DNA from: Aureibaculum marinum
GTDB taxonomy: Bacteria > Bacteroidota > Bacteroidia > Flavobacteriales > Flavobacteriaceae
NCBI RefSeq assembly: GCF_003813905.1
Contig: NZ_RPFJ01000031.1
Location: 1-44,651 of the forward strand
Direction of reading: 5' to 3'
DNA: 44,651 nt
Made by a program: the position numbers and the translations under genes. A model generated the notes under the pieces. It worked only from the letters and a program-made list of their open reading frames with translations. It did not search any database and was not told where the DNA came from. Shown here piece by piece: positions 7,985 to 17,863 of the stretch (positions are counted from its first letter, which is position 1; each line of letters opens with the position of its first letter).

Positions 7985-10237
7985 ATGCTTAAAATAATTA
8001 CTTCTACTTTTCTTTTTTGTACATTCTTTGTTTTTTGCCAAACCGCAACTATTTCTGGATTAGTAACAACTAATGAAGGACCTTTGCCTTTGGCGAATGT
8101 ATATTTATCTAGCTCAAAACAAGGTGCTGAAACTGACAAAAATGGACTTTACACAATAACTAATGTTAAAGAAGGATCATACACAATTTATGTTTCTTAT
8201 GCTGGATACACTACTGCTAAAAAACAGATAACCGTTTCCAATACTCCGTTAGAAATAAACTTTAATTTAACAGAAAATAGTTCTTTAGATGAAATTGTAG
8301 TCACAGGTACATTAAAAGCTGTAAGCCGTTTAGAAAGTCCTGTACCTGTTGAAATTTATACCCCAACTTTTTTTAAAAAAAATCCTACCCCAAACCTATT
8401 TGAAGCATTACAAAATGTTAATGGTGTAAGACCTCAATTAAACTGTAATGTCTGTAATACAGGAGACATTCATATCAACGGTTTAGAAGGTCCGTACACA
8501 ATGGTTTTAATTGACGGAATGCCCATAGTAAGTGGATTATCAACCGTATATGGCTTATCTGGAATTCCGAATTCATTAATTGAACAAGTAGAAATAGTAA
8601 AAGGCCCCGCATCTTCGTTATATGGCAGTGAAGCGGTTGGTGGACTCATAAACATCATTACTAAAATACCTAAAAATGCTCCTCAATTTTTCTTCGATGG
8701 AAACATCTCCTCATGGGGAGAAATAAATGCGGACATCGGTTTTAAATCAAAGATAGGCAACAAAGCTACCATGCTATTTGGAGCAAATTACTTTAATTAT
8801 AGCAATCCCATTGATAACAATAATGATAATTTTACAGACATAACTTTACAGGATAGAATTTCGCTATTTCAAAAATGGGATGTGATACGCAAAGATGACA
8901 GAGTATTTTCTATTGCTAGCAGATACTTTTATGAAGACAGATGGGGTGGCGAAATGGATTGGAATAAAAGCTATAGAGGAGGAAGTGAAGTTTATGGAGA
9001 AAGTATTTATACCTCTAGATTTGAAATTTTGAGTAAATACCAATTGCCCATAAAAGAAAAAATGATACTTTCATTTTCATATACTGATCATGATCAAAAT
9101 TCAGTTTATGGAAATGTTCCTTATACCGCTCAACAACGTATCGGTTTTGGACAACTTACTTGGGATAAAAAACTCAACAAACATGATATACTAATGGGGC
9201 TAGCAGCACGATACAATTATTATAATGACAACACTCCAGCTACTGATAATGCCGATGAAGTTACCATACCTTCGTTATTTGTTCAAGATGAAATAGCATT
9301 TAATACAAAGCATACCATCCTTCTAGGTGCCAGATATGATTATGACAGTCGACACGGAAATATTTTTACGCCAAGATTGGCCTACCGATTTAAACCTTCT
9401 GAAGATGCTATCATTAGATTAAATGCAGGTACTGGTTTTAGAGTAGTAAATTTATTTACTGAAGAACATGCCGCACTAACTGGTTCGCGTGATGTAATTA
9501 TTACAGAAGATTTAAAACCAGAACGCTCTTACAACATCAATCTTAATTTTCTACAGAAATTTTATACCAAAAATGATATAATATTTTCGATAGATGCTTC
9601 TGCATGGTACACTCATTTTACAAATTTAATTTTGCCTGATTACGACACAAATCCAAACAAAATCATTTATAACAATCTAAATGGACATGCAACCACAACA
9701 GGCATTAGCACTAATATTGATGCCGTATTTAGCAACGGTTTAAAAATAATGGCAGGTGTTACTTTTCAAGAGGTTTCAAAAAAGGAAAACAACATAAAAA
9801 CAAATCAAATTTTAACCGAAAAATTTACAGGTACTTGGTCTGTATCTTATAAATTTTACAAACCCAATATTACAGTTGATTATACGGGTAATATTTATGG
9901 CCCTATGCGACTGCCCTTATTAGGAGATTTAGACCCAAGAAAGGAGTATTCTCCAACTTGGAGCATTCAAAACATTCAATTTACCTATGATGGAATTAAA
10001 AATATAGAACTTTATGGTGGCGTAAAAGATCTATTAAACTGGACTCCTAATAAAGGCAATCCTTTTATAATTGCTCGTGCAAATGATCCATTTGATAAGA
10101 ATGTACAATTCGACCTAAATGGCAATGCAATTGCAACAACTGAAAACCCTTATGCCTTAACTTTTGACCCTTCTTATGTATACGCACCAAACCAAGGCAT
10201 AAGAGGTTTTTTCGGATTGCGTTATTTATTGCGTTAA
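7985..10237 (+). CDS. TonB-dependent outer-membrane receptor, probably for an iron compound
   Basis: A 750-residue outer-membrane receptor. It has a signal peptide (hydrophobic to about residue 18, ending FCQ), a carboxypeptidase regulatory-like domain (about 22-95, ISGLVTTNEG...PLANVYL), the TonB box region (DEIVVTGT near 104), a plug domain (about 118-215, with LIDGMPIV and GPASSLYGSEAVGGLINIIT) and a long beta-barrel ending in aromatic FFGLRYLLR. A CNVCNTGDI segment in the plug (about residues 155-163) carries a Cys pair. It is monocistronic and divergent from the dtxR-feo operon across a candidate operator, which points to a metal or siderophore/haem-type substrate. The substrate cannot be named from sequence alone. 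Confidence 0.9.
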   Translation: MLKIITSTFLFCTFFVFCQTATISGLVTTNEGPLPLANVYLSSSKQGAETDKNGLYTITNVKEGSYTIYVSYAGYTTAKKQITVSNTPLEINFNLTENSSLDEIVVTGTLKAVSRLESPVPVEIYTPTFFKKNPTPNLFEALQNVNGVRPQLNCNVCNTGDIHINGLEGPYTMVLIDGMPIVSGLSTVYGLSGIPNSLIEQVEIVKGPASSLYGSEAVGGLINIITKIPKNAPQFFFDGNISSWGEINADIGFKSKIGNKATMLFGANYFNYSNPIDNNNDNFTDITLQDRISLFQKWDVIRKDDRVFSIASRYFYEDRWGGEMDWNKSYRGGSEVYGESIYTSRFEILSKYQLPIKEKMILSFSYTDHDQNSVYGNVPYTAQQRIGFGQLTWDKKLNKHDILMGLAARYNYYNDNTPATDNADEVTIPSLFVQDEIAFNTKHTILLGARYDYDSRHGNIFTPRLAYRFKPSEDAIIRLNAGTGFRVVNLFTEEHAALTGSRDVIITEDLKPERSYNINLNFLQKFYTKNDIIFSIDASAWYTHFTNLILPDYDTNPNKIIYNNLNGHATTTGISTNIDAVFSNGLKIMAGVTFQEVSKKENNIKTNQILTEKFTGTWSVSYKFYKPNITVDYTGNIYGPMRLPLLGDLDPRKEYSPTWSIQNIQFTYDGIKNIELYGGVKDLLNWTPNKGNPFIIARANDPFDKNVQFDLNGNAIATTENPYALTFDPSYVYAPNQGIRGFFGLRYLLR

Positions 10238-10326
10238 TATTTTAAGTATTTTTGATTCAGTAAAAAAATTGTCTTAGTTGGCATTAGATTATAAATCATC
10301 AGCCTTCAACTTTAAACCTTTTTTGC

Positions 10327-11475
10327 ATGCTAACAAATCAAAAATACCTTTTTAATCTTCCAGAAAACATAATATATCTAAACGGTGCCTATATGTCTCC
10401 GCAATTAAAAAGTGTTGAAACTGCTGGACATAATGCCGTAACAAAACTAAACTTTCCTCATAAAATTGGTGTTGACGATTTTTTTAACGGTCCTAAAAAC
10501 CTAAAAAAAGCATTCGCTAAGTTGATAGAAGCTCCTAATTATAACAATATAGCCATAATTCCATCGGCTTCTTACGGAATAGCCAACGTTGCTAACAATG
10601 TAGCACTAGAAGCTGGTGACGAAATAATAATTGTTGACGCTCAATTTCCAAGCAACGTCTATGCATGGCAAAAAATAGCAGAACAAAAAAAAGCAAAAAT
10701 CAAAATTATTTCTCCTCCTAAAAAGTATGAGAATAGAGGTAAAAATTGGAATAAAAACATTTTAGATGCCATTAATAAAAAAACGGCAGTAGTAACTTTG
10801 GGACCAACTCATTGGGCTGACGGAACTTTGTTTGACCTTAAGGCAATTAGAGAAAAATCAAAATTATATAATGCAGCATTAATAATTGATGGATCTCAAT
10901 TTATTGGAGCTGCTCCATTTTCTGTACAAGAAATTAAACCCGAAGCCGTAATCACTGTTGGTTATAAATGGCTTCTAGGTGCGTATGGCTTAGGAGTAGC
11001 TTATTATTCAGATGCGTTTAATGATGGCTTGCCCATTGAAAATAATTGGATAAACAGATATAAAAGTGAAGATTTTGCTCAACTAGTTAATTACAATCCC
11101 GGTTACCAACCCAAAGCTGGACGCTACAATATGGGAGAATGCAGTAATTTTATTTTGGTTCCCATGCTTACTGAAAGCATCAATCAAATCTTAAAATGGC
11201 AACCACAATATATTCAAGAATATTGTGATTCTATTTCTAAAAAAGGAATTAATGCATTACGTAATTTGGGTTGTTTTATTGAAGACAATGCCTATCGAAG
11301 CAAACATTTATTTGGTGTTTACTTACCCAAACACATTCAAATACAAAACATTAAAACTAAGCTTAAAAAGCATCAAATTTATGTCTCCTATCGAGGTGAT
11401 GCAATAAGAGTTTCTCCAGGAATTTATAACTCAGAAGAAGATTTTGAAAAATTTGTAAACTGTTTTAAAAATTAA
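10327..11475 (+). CDS. Class V aminotransferase-fold PLP enzyme
   Basis: A 382-residue fold-type I PLP enzyme of the class V group (cysteine desulfurase, selenocysteine lyase, isopenicillin N epimerase and kynureninase relatives). The PLP lysine is K214 in VGYKWLLGAYG; D188 in IIDGSQ should pair with the pyridine nitrogen; H162 in GPTHWADG is in the usual ring-stacking region. The loop bearing a catalytic Cys in true IscS/SufS desulfurases is not evident near the C-terminus, which contains CFIEDN and ends in VNCFKN, so desulfurase activity is not supported. It stands alone, 89 bases after the receptor, and has no pathway partner next to it. Substrate unknown. Confidence 0.8.
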   Translation: MLTNQKYLFNLPENIIYLNGAYMSPQLKSVETAGHNAVTKLNFPHKIGVDDFFNGPKNLKKAFAKLIEAPNYNNIAIIPSASYGIANVANNVALEAGDEIIIVDAQFPSNVYAWQKIAEQKKAKIKIISPPKKYENRGKNWNKNILDAINKKTAVVTLGPTHWADGTLFDLKAIREKSKLYNAALIIDGSQFIGAAPFSVQEIKPEAVITVGYKWLLGAYGLGVAYYSDAFNDGLPIENNWINRYKSEDFAQLVNYNPGYQPKAGRYNMGECSNFILVPMLTESINQILKWQPQYIQEYCDSISKKGINALRNLGCFIEDNAYRSKHLFGVYLPKHIQIQNIKTKLKKHQIYVSYRGDAIRVSPGIYNSEEDFEKFVNCFKN

Positions 11476-11510
11476 TTCAATCTTTAACTAGCAGTTTTAA
11501 AAAGTCTTAA

Positions 11511-11948
11511 TTATTCTTTTATATCAACTGCTTTAATAGCTTCTGTAAACACTTCTAAATCTTCACCACTTACCACCAAATGAATTGCTTCATCACAAAT
11601 TTTTTCTGCATTAGCTACAGAAAAGCCCAAACCAATTGCAACCCTTCTCAAAACTATCATTTCTGCTCCTGTAACCTCTTCATCTACAAAAACAACCTTT
11701 GTTAAATGATATAATCTTTCTATTCTACCATCATAATCCAATACAGAATGTATTGGATATTGATCTGGATTCTTTAATATTTTTTGATATTCCTCTTCAT
11801 GAATATTCAAGTTTCTAGCAATCTTCTCTAGCAATTTCTGTTCAGAATCAACCAATTTACCATCAGCAAAAGAAAGTTTTACAGTTTTAGCAAAAAAACC
11901 TAAATTGCTCTTATGAGCACCACTTGAATAAAGATCTGATATTGACAT
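11511..11948 (-). CDS. TerB-like tellurite resistance family protein
   Basis: A 145-residue all-helical acidic protein matching the TerB/DjlA-N fold: FFAKTVKLSFADGKLVDSE near residues 15-33 (metal-binding acidic DGKL-D pattern), then a second half KVVFVDEEVTGAEMIVLRRVAIGLG with a similar acidic turn. TerB-like domains bind divalent metal and occur in stress and envelope systems; no ter cluster is present here, so tellurite resistance should not be assumed. The start is set at ATG 11948 (MSISDLYSSG) because a good -7 element lies just upstream at 11968-11975, inside any longer reading. It converges on the class V enzyme gene. Confidence 0.8.
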   Translation of the reverse strand: MSISDLYSSGAHKSNLGFFAKTVKLSFADGKLVDSEQKLLEKIARNLNIHEEEYQKILKNPDQYPIHSVLDYDGRIERLYHLTKVVFVDEEVTGAEMIVLRRVAIGLGFSVANAEKICDEAIHLVVSGEDLEVFTEAIKAVDIKE

Positions 11949-11967
11949 ATTTTTATTATTTGAGGCC

Positions 11968-11975
11968 CAAATATA
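11968..11975 (-). promoter_or_regulatory. -7 promoter element of the TerB-like gene
   Basis: The minus strand reads TATATTTG, matching TAnnTTTG, 19 bases before the ATG at 11948. The transcript start expected about 7 bases further on leaves a leader of roughly 12 bases and excludes start codons beyond 11968. Confidence 0.6.
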
Positions 11976-12084
11976 ATGAATCAATAAAATATTGAAAGAA
12001 AAATGATTCAATAATTTCGAAAATAGGAAAATTTGAGAACTAAAAATTTAAATGTTTCCCTTTCTTAACTTTTAATATTAACCT

Positions 12085-12092
12085 TATCTTTG
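12085..12092 (+). promoter_or_regulatory. -7 promoter element of mfd
   Basis: TATCTTTG matches the Bacteroidetes -7 consensus. It covers the upstream TTG at 12090, so transcription should begin near 12099, after that codon. This decides the mfd start in favour of the TTG at 12111. Confidence 0.65.
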
Positions 12093-12110
12093 CCCAAAAT
12101 CCATAAACAA

Positions 12111-15100
12111 TTGAGCAAACAAGCCATTGTTAAACTTTACGAACAATCTGAAAACGTAAAACAGATTGCTAAACTACTTAAACAAGAAAATCAAAGGCTG
12201 TTTTTATCGCATTTGGCAGGATCTTCATTGTCTTTTGTTATTGCTAATACTTTCTTAAAAATTGAAAAGCCTTATCTGCTTATTTTTAACGATAAAGAAG
12301 AAGCTGCTTATTACTTAAATGATTTAGAACAACTATTAGGTGATAAAAATGTGTTGTTTTATCCAGGTTCTTACCGACGACCTTATCAAATTGAAGAGAC
12401 AGACAACGCTAATATTTTATTACGTTCTGAAGTTCTCAACAGAATTAATTCTCGCAAAAAACCTGCTATAATTGTAACCTATCCTGATGCTCTTTTTGAA
12501 AAAGTAGTTACCAAAAGTGAGTTAAATAGAAATACGTTAAAACTGAATACAGGCATGTCTATTTCACTTGACTTTGTCAATGAAATGCTATTTGAATATC
12601 ATTTTAATCGTGTCGATTTTGTTACTGAACCTGGTGAATTTGCTGTAAGAGGTGGTATTGTAGATGTGTTTTCTTTTTCTAATGATGAGCCTTATAGAAT
12701 TGAGTTTTTTGGTGATGAAGTTGATAGCATAAGAACTTTTGATATTGAAACTCAATTATCGATAGATAAATTAAAAAAAATAAGCATTTTACCGAATGTA
12801 GAAAACAAAAAATTACAAGAAAAACGTGAAAGTTTTCTGGAATATATCTCTAATAAAACTATTGTTTTTGCAAAAAATACGGACTTAATTTTCGATAATT
12901 TAAATGGACTATTTGAAAAGGCAAAAACAGCCTTTTCTGAACAAAAGCAAACTATAAAATTAGCAGAACCCGAAGAACTATTTTGCGATGGAACATATAT
13001 AAAAAATCAACTGTCTAATTTTGATTTGGTAAATTTTGGAAATAGCGAATCTAAACAAGAAAATGTAGTTAAAATTGCTTTTCAAACCAAACCTCAACCT
13101 TCTTTCAACAAACAATTTGATTTATTAATTGACAATCTAAATCAAAATACTGAAAATGGGTTAACAAATTACCTTTTTTGTGCCAATGAAAAACAAGCAC
13201 AACGTTTTCACGATATTTTTAAAGATCTTGATGAAAATGTTAGCTATAAAACTATAGTTTTTCCAATATACCAAGGTTTTATTGATAATAATTTAAAAAT
13301 TGCTTGTTATACTGATCATCAAATTTTTGATCGTTATCATAAATTTAGACTTAAAAGTGGTTTTACTAAAAAACAATCCATAACTCTAAAAGAACTTACC
13401 AGTCTTGAAATAGGTGATTATGTTACACATATGGATCATGGAATTGGAAAGTTTGGTGGACTACAAAAAATAGATGTTGAAGGTAAAAAACAAGAAGCTA
13501 TAAAATTAATTTATGGAGATAGAGATGTGTTGTACATCAGTATTCATTCACTTCATAAAATTAGTAAATTCAATGGTAAAGAAGGTAAAGCTCCAAAAAT
13601 TTACAAATTAGGTTCTGGAGCATGGAAAAAATTAAAGCAAAAAACAAAAACTCGCGTTAAACAAATTGCTTACGACCTCATTCAACTATATGCCAAACGA
13701 AAATTGCAAAAAGGTTTCCAATGTAAACCTGACAGCTACATGCAATTAGAATTGGAATCGAGTTTTATGTATGAAGATACACCAGATCAGTTATCAGCTA
13801 CTCAAGATGTAAAATCTGATATGGAAAGTGAACAACCTATGGACAGATTGGTCTGTGGTGATGTTGGCTTTGGAAAAACGGAAGTTGCCATACGTGCTGC
13901 TTTTAAAGCCGTTGACAACGGAAAACAGGTTGCTGTATTAGTACCAACTACCATTTTAGCTTTTCAACATTTTAGAACGTTTACGGAACGCTTAAAAGGT
14001 TTTCCTGTAGTAATTGACTATCTGAATCGTTTTAGAACTACAAAACAACGCAGCGAGATTATTAAAAATCTTGAAGCTGGAAAAATTGATATTATAATTG
14101 GAACGCATCAATTGGTAAACAAAAAAGTAAAATTTAAAGATTTAGGTTTACTAATCATTGATGAAGAACAAAAGTTTGGCGTAGGTGTAAAAGATAAGCT
14201 AAAAACTATAAAAGCAAATGTTGATACACTTACGCTAACCGCAACACCAATACCGCGTACACTTCAATTTTCTTTGATGGCAGCTCGTGATTTATCCGTA
14301 ATTAGTACTCCTCCTCCTAACAGACATCCTATAGAAACGCATGTAATTCGTTTTGGAGAAGAAACAATTAGAGATGCCATTCAATATGAAATTTCTAGAG
14401 GTGGTCAAGTATATTTTGTCCATAATAGAATTGAAAACATTAAAGAAGTAGCAGGAATGATACAACGTCTTTTACCAGATGCTAAAATTGCTATTGGTCA
14501 TGGACAAATGGATGGTAAAAAACTAGAACAACTGATGATGGCTTTTATGAATAATGAATTTGATGTTTTAGTATCTACAACCATCGTAGAAAGTGGACTG
14601 GATGTACCTAATGCTAATACTATATTTATAAATAATGCCAATAATTTTGGATTGTCAGACTTGCATCAAATGAGAGGCCGTGTAGGACGATCAAATAAAA
14701 AAGCATTTTGTTATTTTATAACACCACCATACCATATGATGACGGATGATGCCAGAAAACGTATTCAGGCTTTAGAGGTTTTCTCTGATTTAGGTAGTGG
14801 GCTAAATATTGCCATGAAGGATTTAGAAATTCGTGGTGCAGGAGATTTACTAGGTGGCGAACAAAGTGGTTTTATAAACGATATTGGTTTTGATACCTAT
14901 CAAAAAATATTAAACGAGGCTATTGAAGAATTAAAAGAAAATGAGTTTAAAGATTTGTATAAAAACAGCTCAGACAAACCAAAAACATATGTAAAAGACA
15001 TTCAGATAGATACCGATTTTGAATTGCTTTTTCCTGATGATTATATCAACTCCATTACAGAAAGGCTGAAATTATACAACGAATTAAATGACTTAAACAC

Positions 15101-15449
15101 AGAAGAGGAGCTGGCCATTTTTGAACAACAATTGATTGACCGCTTTGGCGAAATTCCCGTTCAAGCAGAAGATTTATTAAATAGTGTACGTGTAAAATGG
15201 CTAGCAAAAAACATTGGTTTTGAACGACTTATTTTAAAGAAAAAAAGAATGATTGGTTATTTTATTTCCGACACCCAATCTAGTTATTATCAGACCGAAA
15301 TGTTTACTAGAGTATTACAGTTTGTACAAAAAAACCCTACTACTTCTGTAATGAAAGAAAAAGAAACACGAAACGGATTACGACTATTATTAACTTTTAT
15401 AAAGATTGATTCTATTGAAAAGGCGTTGGAGGTTTTAACGAAAATCTAA
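12111..15449 (+). CDS. mfd: Transcription-repair coupling factor Mfd
   Basis: A protein of about 1112 residues with the full Mfd layout: UvrB-homology N-terminal modules (GSSLSFV; FYPGSYRRPYQ; EPGEFAVRGGIVDVF), the RNA-polymerase interaction domain (LEIGDYVTHMDHGIGKF), the RecG-like translocase with Walker A GDVGFGKTE (near residue 585), the DEEQ box (LLIIDEEQKFG), TATPIPRT, and helicase motifs through VGRSNKKAF, then the C-terminal TRCF domain. It releases RNA polymerase stalled at DNA lesions and recruits excision repair. No ATG lies at the family's usual start; TTG at 12111 (reading MSKQAIVKLYEQ) fits homologues I recall and lies downstream of the -7 element, whereas TTG 12090 overlaps it. 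Confidence 0.93.
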   Translation: MSKQAIVKLYEQSENVKQIAKLLKQENQRLFLSHLAGSSLSFVIANTFLKIEKPYLLIFNDKEEAAYYLNDLEQLLGDKNVLFYPGSYRRPYQIEETDNANILLRSEVLNRINSRKKPAIIVTYPDALFEKVVTKSELNRNTLKLNTGMSISLDFVNEMLFEYHFNRVDFVTEPGEFAVRGGIVDVFSFSNDEPYRIEFFGDEVDSIRTFDIETQLSIDKLKKISILPNVENKKLQEKRESFLEYISNKTIVFAKNTDLIFDNLNGLFEKAKTAFSEQKQTIKLAEPEELFCDGTYIKNQLSNFDLVNFGNSESKQENVVKIAFQTKPQPSFNKQFDLLIDNLNQNTENGLTNYLFCANEKQAQRFHDIFKDLDENVSYKTIVFPIYQGFIDNNLKIACYTDHQIFDRYHKFRLKSGFTKKQSITLKELTSLEIGDYVTHMDHGIGKFGGLQKIDVEGKKQEAIKLIYGDRDVLYISIHSLHKISKFNGKEGKAPKIYKLGSGAWKKLKQKTKTRVKQIAYDLIQLYAKRKLQKGFQCKPDSYMQLELESSFMYEDTPDQLSATQDVKSDMESEQPMDRLVCGDVGFGKTEVAIRAAFKAVDNGKQVAVLVPTTILAFQHFRTFTERLKGFPVVIDYLNRFRTTKQRSEIIKNLEAGKIDIIIGTHQLVNKKVKFKDLGLLIIDEEQKFGVGVKDKLKTIKANVDTLTLTATPIPRTLQFSLMAARDLSVISTPPPNRHPIETHVIRFGEETIRDAIQYEISRGGQVYFVHNRIENIKEVAGMIQRLLPDAKIAIGHGQMDGKKLEQLMMAFMNNEFDVLVSTTIVESGLDVPNANTIFINNANNFGLSDLHQMRGRVGRSNKKAFCYFITPPYHMMTDDARKRIQALEVFSDLGSGLNIAMKDLEIRGAGDLLGGEQSGFINDIGFDTYQKILNEAIEELKENEFKDLYKNSSDKPKTYVKDIQIDTDFELLFPDDYINSITERLKLYNELNDLNTEEELAIFEQQLIDRFGEIPVQAEDLLNSVRVKWLAKNIGFERLILKKKRMIGYFISDTQSSYYQTEMFTRVLQFVQKNPTTSVMKEKETRNGLRLLLTFIKIDSIEKALEVLTKI

Positions 15450-15498
15450 TTATTAAAAATTTAATATTTTTAACCAACCAAATCATGGATTTCAAAAA

Positions 15499-16353
15499 AT
15501 GCAGATAATCAGATTTTTTTTGCTCATCGCTTCTGGCATTATAATACTCTCTTGTAGCTCTACCAAAAAAATTGATAACGAAATCCAAGAACAATTTTAC
15601 TCATTAAGTAGAAAAGCAAATGTCAATCTTCATTCTGTCGAATCTTTTTTAAAAAATTTATCTCAATTACCAATTAGACAAAGAGAAGATTCTCTAATTA
15701 AATATATGTCAAAAGGTTGGATGCCTGCTTACAACTTTCAGTTCAAAGAAGTTTCATATACTTATAAAAACGCTAAAGGTAAAAAGTATAAAATTAGCTT
15801 TTGGGTTTCTCCAGATTACTTATCCATTGGCACAAACCAAAATTTTGTAAGAATGCCTCTTACACCCCAAACTGCACAAAAACTAGCTGATCAATTCCAC
15901 AGCGTTCTGCCAACAACCAAAATGGTAAATAAAATTTACGAGAAAGCAACCATAAAATTATCACCCATTCCGTTAACAGAAAATCGTGATTCGTTATCCA
16001 CTTTTGTAAAGCATCATTTTTTAATTCAACAACAATTGAAATATAATATTCCTAATGGAATTGTTGCCGGTATAAAAAAAGATGTGGTTCAATCTAATGC
16101 CGTTTTAAGCAACCCAAAACCTAATAGAGTTGCCATTTATGGGTGGCACAAATTAGATGGCAAACCTATACAACCACTTTATACTGGTCATGTTGATTGG
16201 TATGTTGATTATAGCCATGGCATACGTTTGGTCTATGAAAAAATGTTAATTAATAATCAAGTGTTTTTTGTAAAAGATGTTTTAAATAACTCTGAACTTT
16301 CCAGAAGTATATGTGACGAAGGTAATTGTAGATTCATGCGATATAATAACTGA
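15499..16353 (+). CDS. Uncharacterised lipoprotein with a conserved-looking C-terminal block
   Basis: A 284-residue protein with a lipoprotein signal (FFLLIASGIIILSCSS, lipidated Cys about residue 19). No family recognised. The body contains a YNFQFKEVSYTYKNAKGKKYKISFWVSPDYLSIG stretch in the middle and, near residues 215-245, a block rich in aromatic and His residues (YGWHKLDGKPIQPLY, then TGHVDWYVDYSHGIRLV), followed by two Cys residues in ICDEGNC. The His/Asp/Tyr density suggests a binding or hydrolase-like site, but no known catalytic motif is complete. It begins 49 bases after mfd on the same strand and may be read through from it. Probably periplasm-facing and membrane-attached. Confidence 0.75.
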   Translation: MQIIRFFLLIASGIIILSCSSTKKIDNEIQEQFYSLSRKANVNLHSVESFLKNLSQLPIRQREDSLIKYMSKGWMPAYNFQFKEVSYTYKNAKGKKYKISFWVSPDYLSIGTNQNFVRMPLTPQTAQKLADQFHSVLPTTKMVNKIYEKATIKLSPIPLTENRDSLSTFVKHHFLIQQQLKYNIPNGIVAGIKKDVVQSNAVLSNPKPNRVAIYGWHKLDGKPIQPLYTGHVDWYVDYSHGIRLVYEKMLINNQVFFVKDVLNNSELSRSICDEGNCRFMRYNN

Positions 16354-16463
16354 TAAAACCAACCTTTAACAATTTAAAAAAGTGCTATAAAAGCTTACTA
16401 TTTCTATTTTAGTAGCCTACATTACTAAATTAGAATTGTTTATCACATTTATATTAGAATAAT

Positions 16464-16471
16464 TACCTTTG
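16464..16471 (+). promoter_or_regulatory. -7 promoter element of the thioredoxin-like gene
   Basis: TACCTTTG matches TAnnTTTG and lies 38 bases before the ATG at 16510, implying a leader of about 30 bases. No convincing -33 element at the standard spacing. Confidence 0.5.
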
Positions 16472-16509
16472 GTCTAATTTTTGAAAAGATAACATCAAAA
16501 TGTTTTATA

Positions 16510-17853
16510 ATGACAAATAAATTTTTCTTCCTATTTCTCTTGGCAACTACTTTTATTAATGCCCAACATACTATTACTGGAAAAATGCAACCCAAAGGAG
16601 ACTATGAATGGATGATTTTATACCATATGCAAGGGGCAAAACAAAATTACATAGCCAATACTGATATTGTAGAAGGTAAATTTTCTTTTACCTTGGCAGA
16701 TAGCTTAGATGTTGGCATCTATCGATTGGTTTACGACTTACAAAATCAACTTTTTGTAGATGTAATTTATAACAATGAAGATATTTCCTTTTTGTTTAAT
16801 CCAAGAAATCCAAACCAAGAAATTACTTTTTCTTCTTCAGAAGAAAATAAATTGTATTATAATTATTTAAATAAAACAGCTATCCCGCAATATCAATTAG
16901 ATTCTTTACAAGTGGCTTATTTTAGCTCTACAAGTTCAGCAGATAAAGATAAAATTAGTTCACAATATCAGCAAAAACAAAAGAACTTAACAAAAATTCA
17001 ACAACAATTTGAAGCTGAGTCTAAAGGTAAACTTGCTTATCCTTTTATTAAAGCAAGTGGTAGATTTAATTCTGAAAAACCCATTGAAAAACCTAACGAT
17101 TATTTAAAAAGTGTAAAGACTCATTTTTTTGATTATGTAAATTTTAATGATAAAACCCTACTAAATTCCACTTTTATTACTGATAAAATAAACGATTATA
17201 TATTTTTCTTAAATGCTTCTGAAGATATAGAAGTAGACAACGGTCTTAAAAAAGAAGCTATTACAAAAGTAATTGCCAAAATAGGTACTAATTATAGCTT
17301 AGCAAAAGATATAGAAGAAGTATTACTATATAATTTTACCCAACAACAAAATGTTACCATTGTTAAATTTATATTAGACAATTATTATTCAAAATTGCCT
17401 ACCAACTATCAAGATTCTGATTTCAGAAAAGATATTGAAGCCAAAATTAAAACTGCAATGGGCAACAAAGCTCCAAATATTAGCTGGACTGATAATAATT
17501 TATACAACCTCTCGGGTTTCGAGAATTATATTGTCGTTTTTTGGAGTTCTTCATGTGGCCATTGCCTTAAAGAAATTCCGTTATTTTATGATTTTATGAA
17601 AGATAATACAAAAACTAAGGTAATTGCTATAGGATTAGAAGAAGAAGTTAGCAAACCCGTTTGGGAAAAATTAATTTTAAATTACCCTTCATTTATAAAT
17701 GTTTATGGAGCTAATAAATGGAAAAACAAATATGCCAGAGAATATGGCATCCATGCTACACCAACCTATTTTGTTTTAGACGCTGATAAAAAAATTATTG
17801 CCAAACCAGATGTTCTTGAAGATTTAAAAACATTTTACAAACAAAAAGAATAG
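16510..17853 (+). CDS. Secreted thioredoxin-like (TlpA-type) protein
   Basis: A 447-residue exported protein. A signal peptide (FFFLFLLATTFINAQ) is followed by an N-terminal beta-rich region typical of Bacteroidetes DUF4369-type proteins (TITGKMQPKGDYEWMILYHM...IVEGKFSFTL), a helical middle, and a C-terminal thioredoxin fold of TlpA/ResA type with the redox pair C349-GH-C352 (WSSSCGHCLKEIP) and the cis-Pro loop ATPTYFVLD. Such proteins reduce or rearrange disulfides in the periplasm. It is monocistronic, facing yraN tail to tail with 10 bases between. The specific client is not known. Confidence 0.85.
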   Translation: MTNKFFFLFLLATTFINAQHTITGKMQPKGDYEWMILYHMQGAKQNYIANTDIVEGKFSFTLADSLDVGIYRLVYDLQNQLFVDVIYNNEDISFLFNPRNPNQEITFSSSEENKLYYNYLNKTAIPQYQLDSLQVAYFSSTSSADKDKISSQYQQKQKNLTKIQQQFEAESKGKLAYPFIKASGRFNSEKPIEKPNDYLKSVKTHFFDYVNFNDKTLLNSTFITDKINDYIFFLNASEDIEVDNGLKKEAITKVIAKIGTNYSLAKDIEEVLLYNFTQQQNVTIVKFILDNYYSKLPTNYQDSDFRKDIEAKIKTAMGNKAPNISWTDNNLYNLSGFENYIVVFWSSSCGHCLKEIPLFYDFMKDNTKTKVIAIGLEEEVSKPVWEKLILNYPSFINVYGANKWKNKYAREYGIHATPTYFVLDADKKIIAKPDVLEDLKTFYKQKE

Positions 17854-17863
17854 AAAGAAAAAA

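Noticed and set aside
11511-11948. Tellurite resistance function for the TerB-like protein
   Set aside because: No other ter genes are nearby; TerB-like folds occur widely without a tellurite role.
15485-15508. Seven-codon leader peptide before the lipoprotein gene
   Set aside because: ATG at 15485 gives a tiny frame overlapping the lipoprotein start, with no regulatory codon pattern or attenuator; likely chance.
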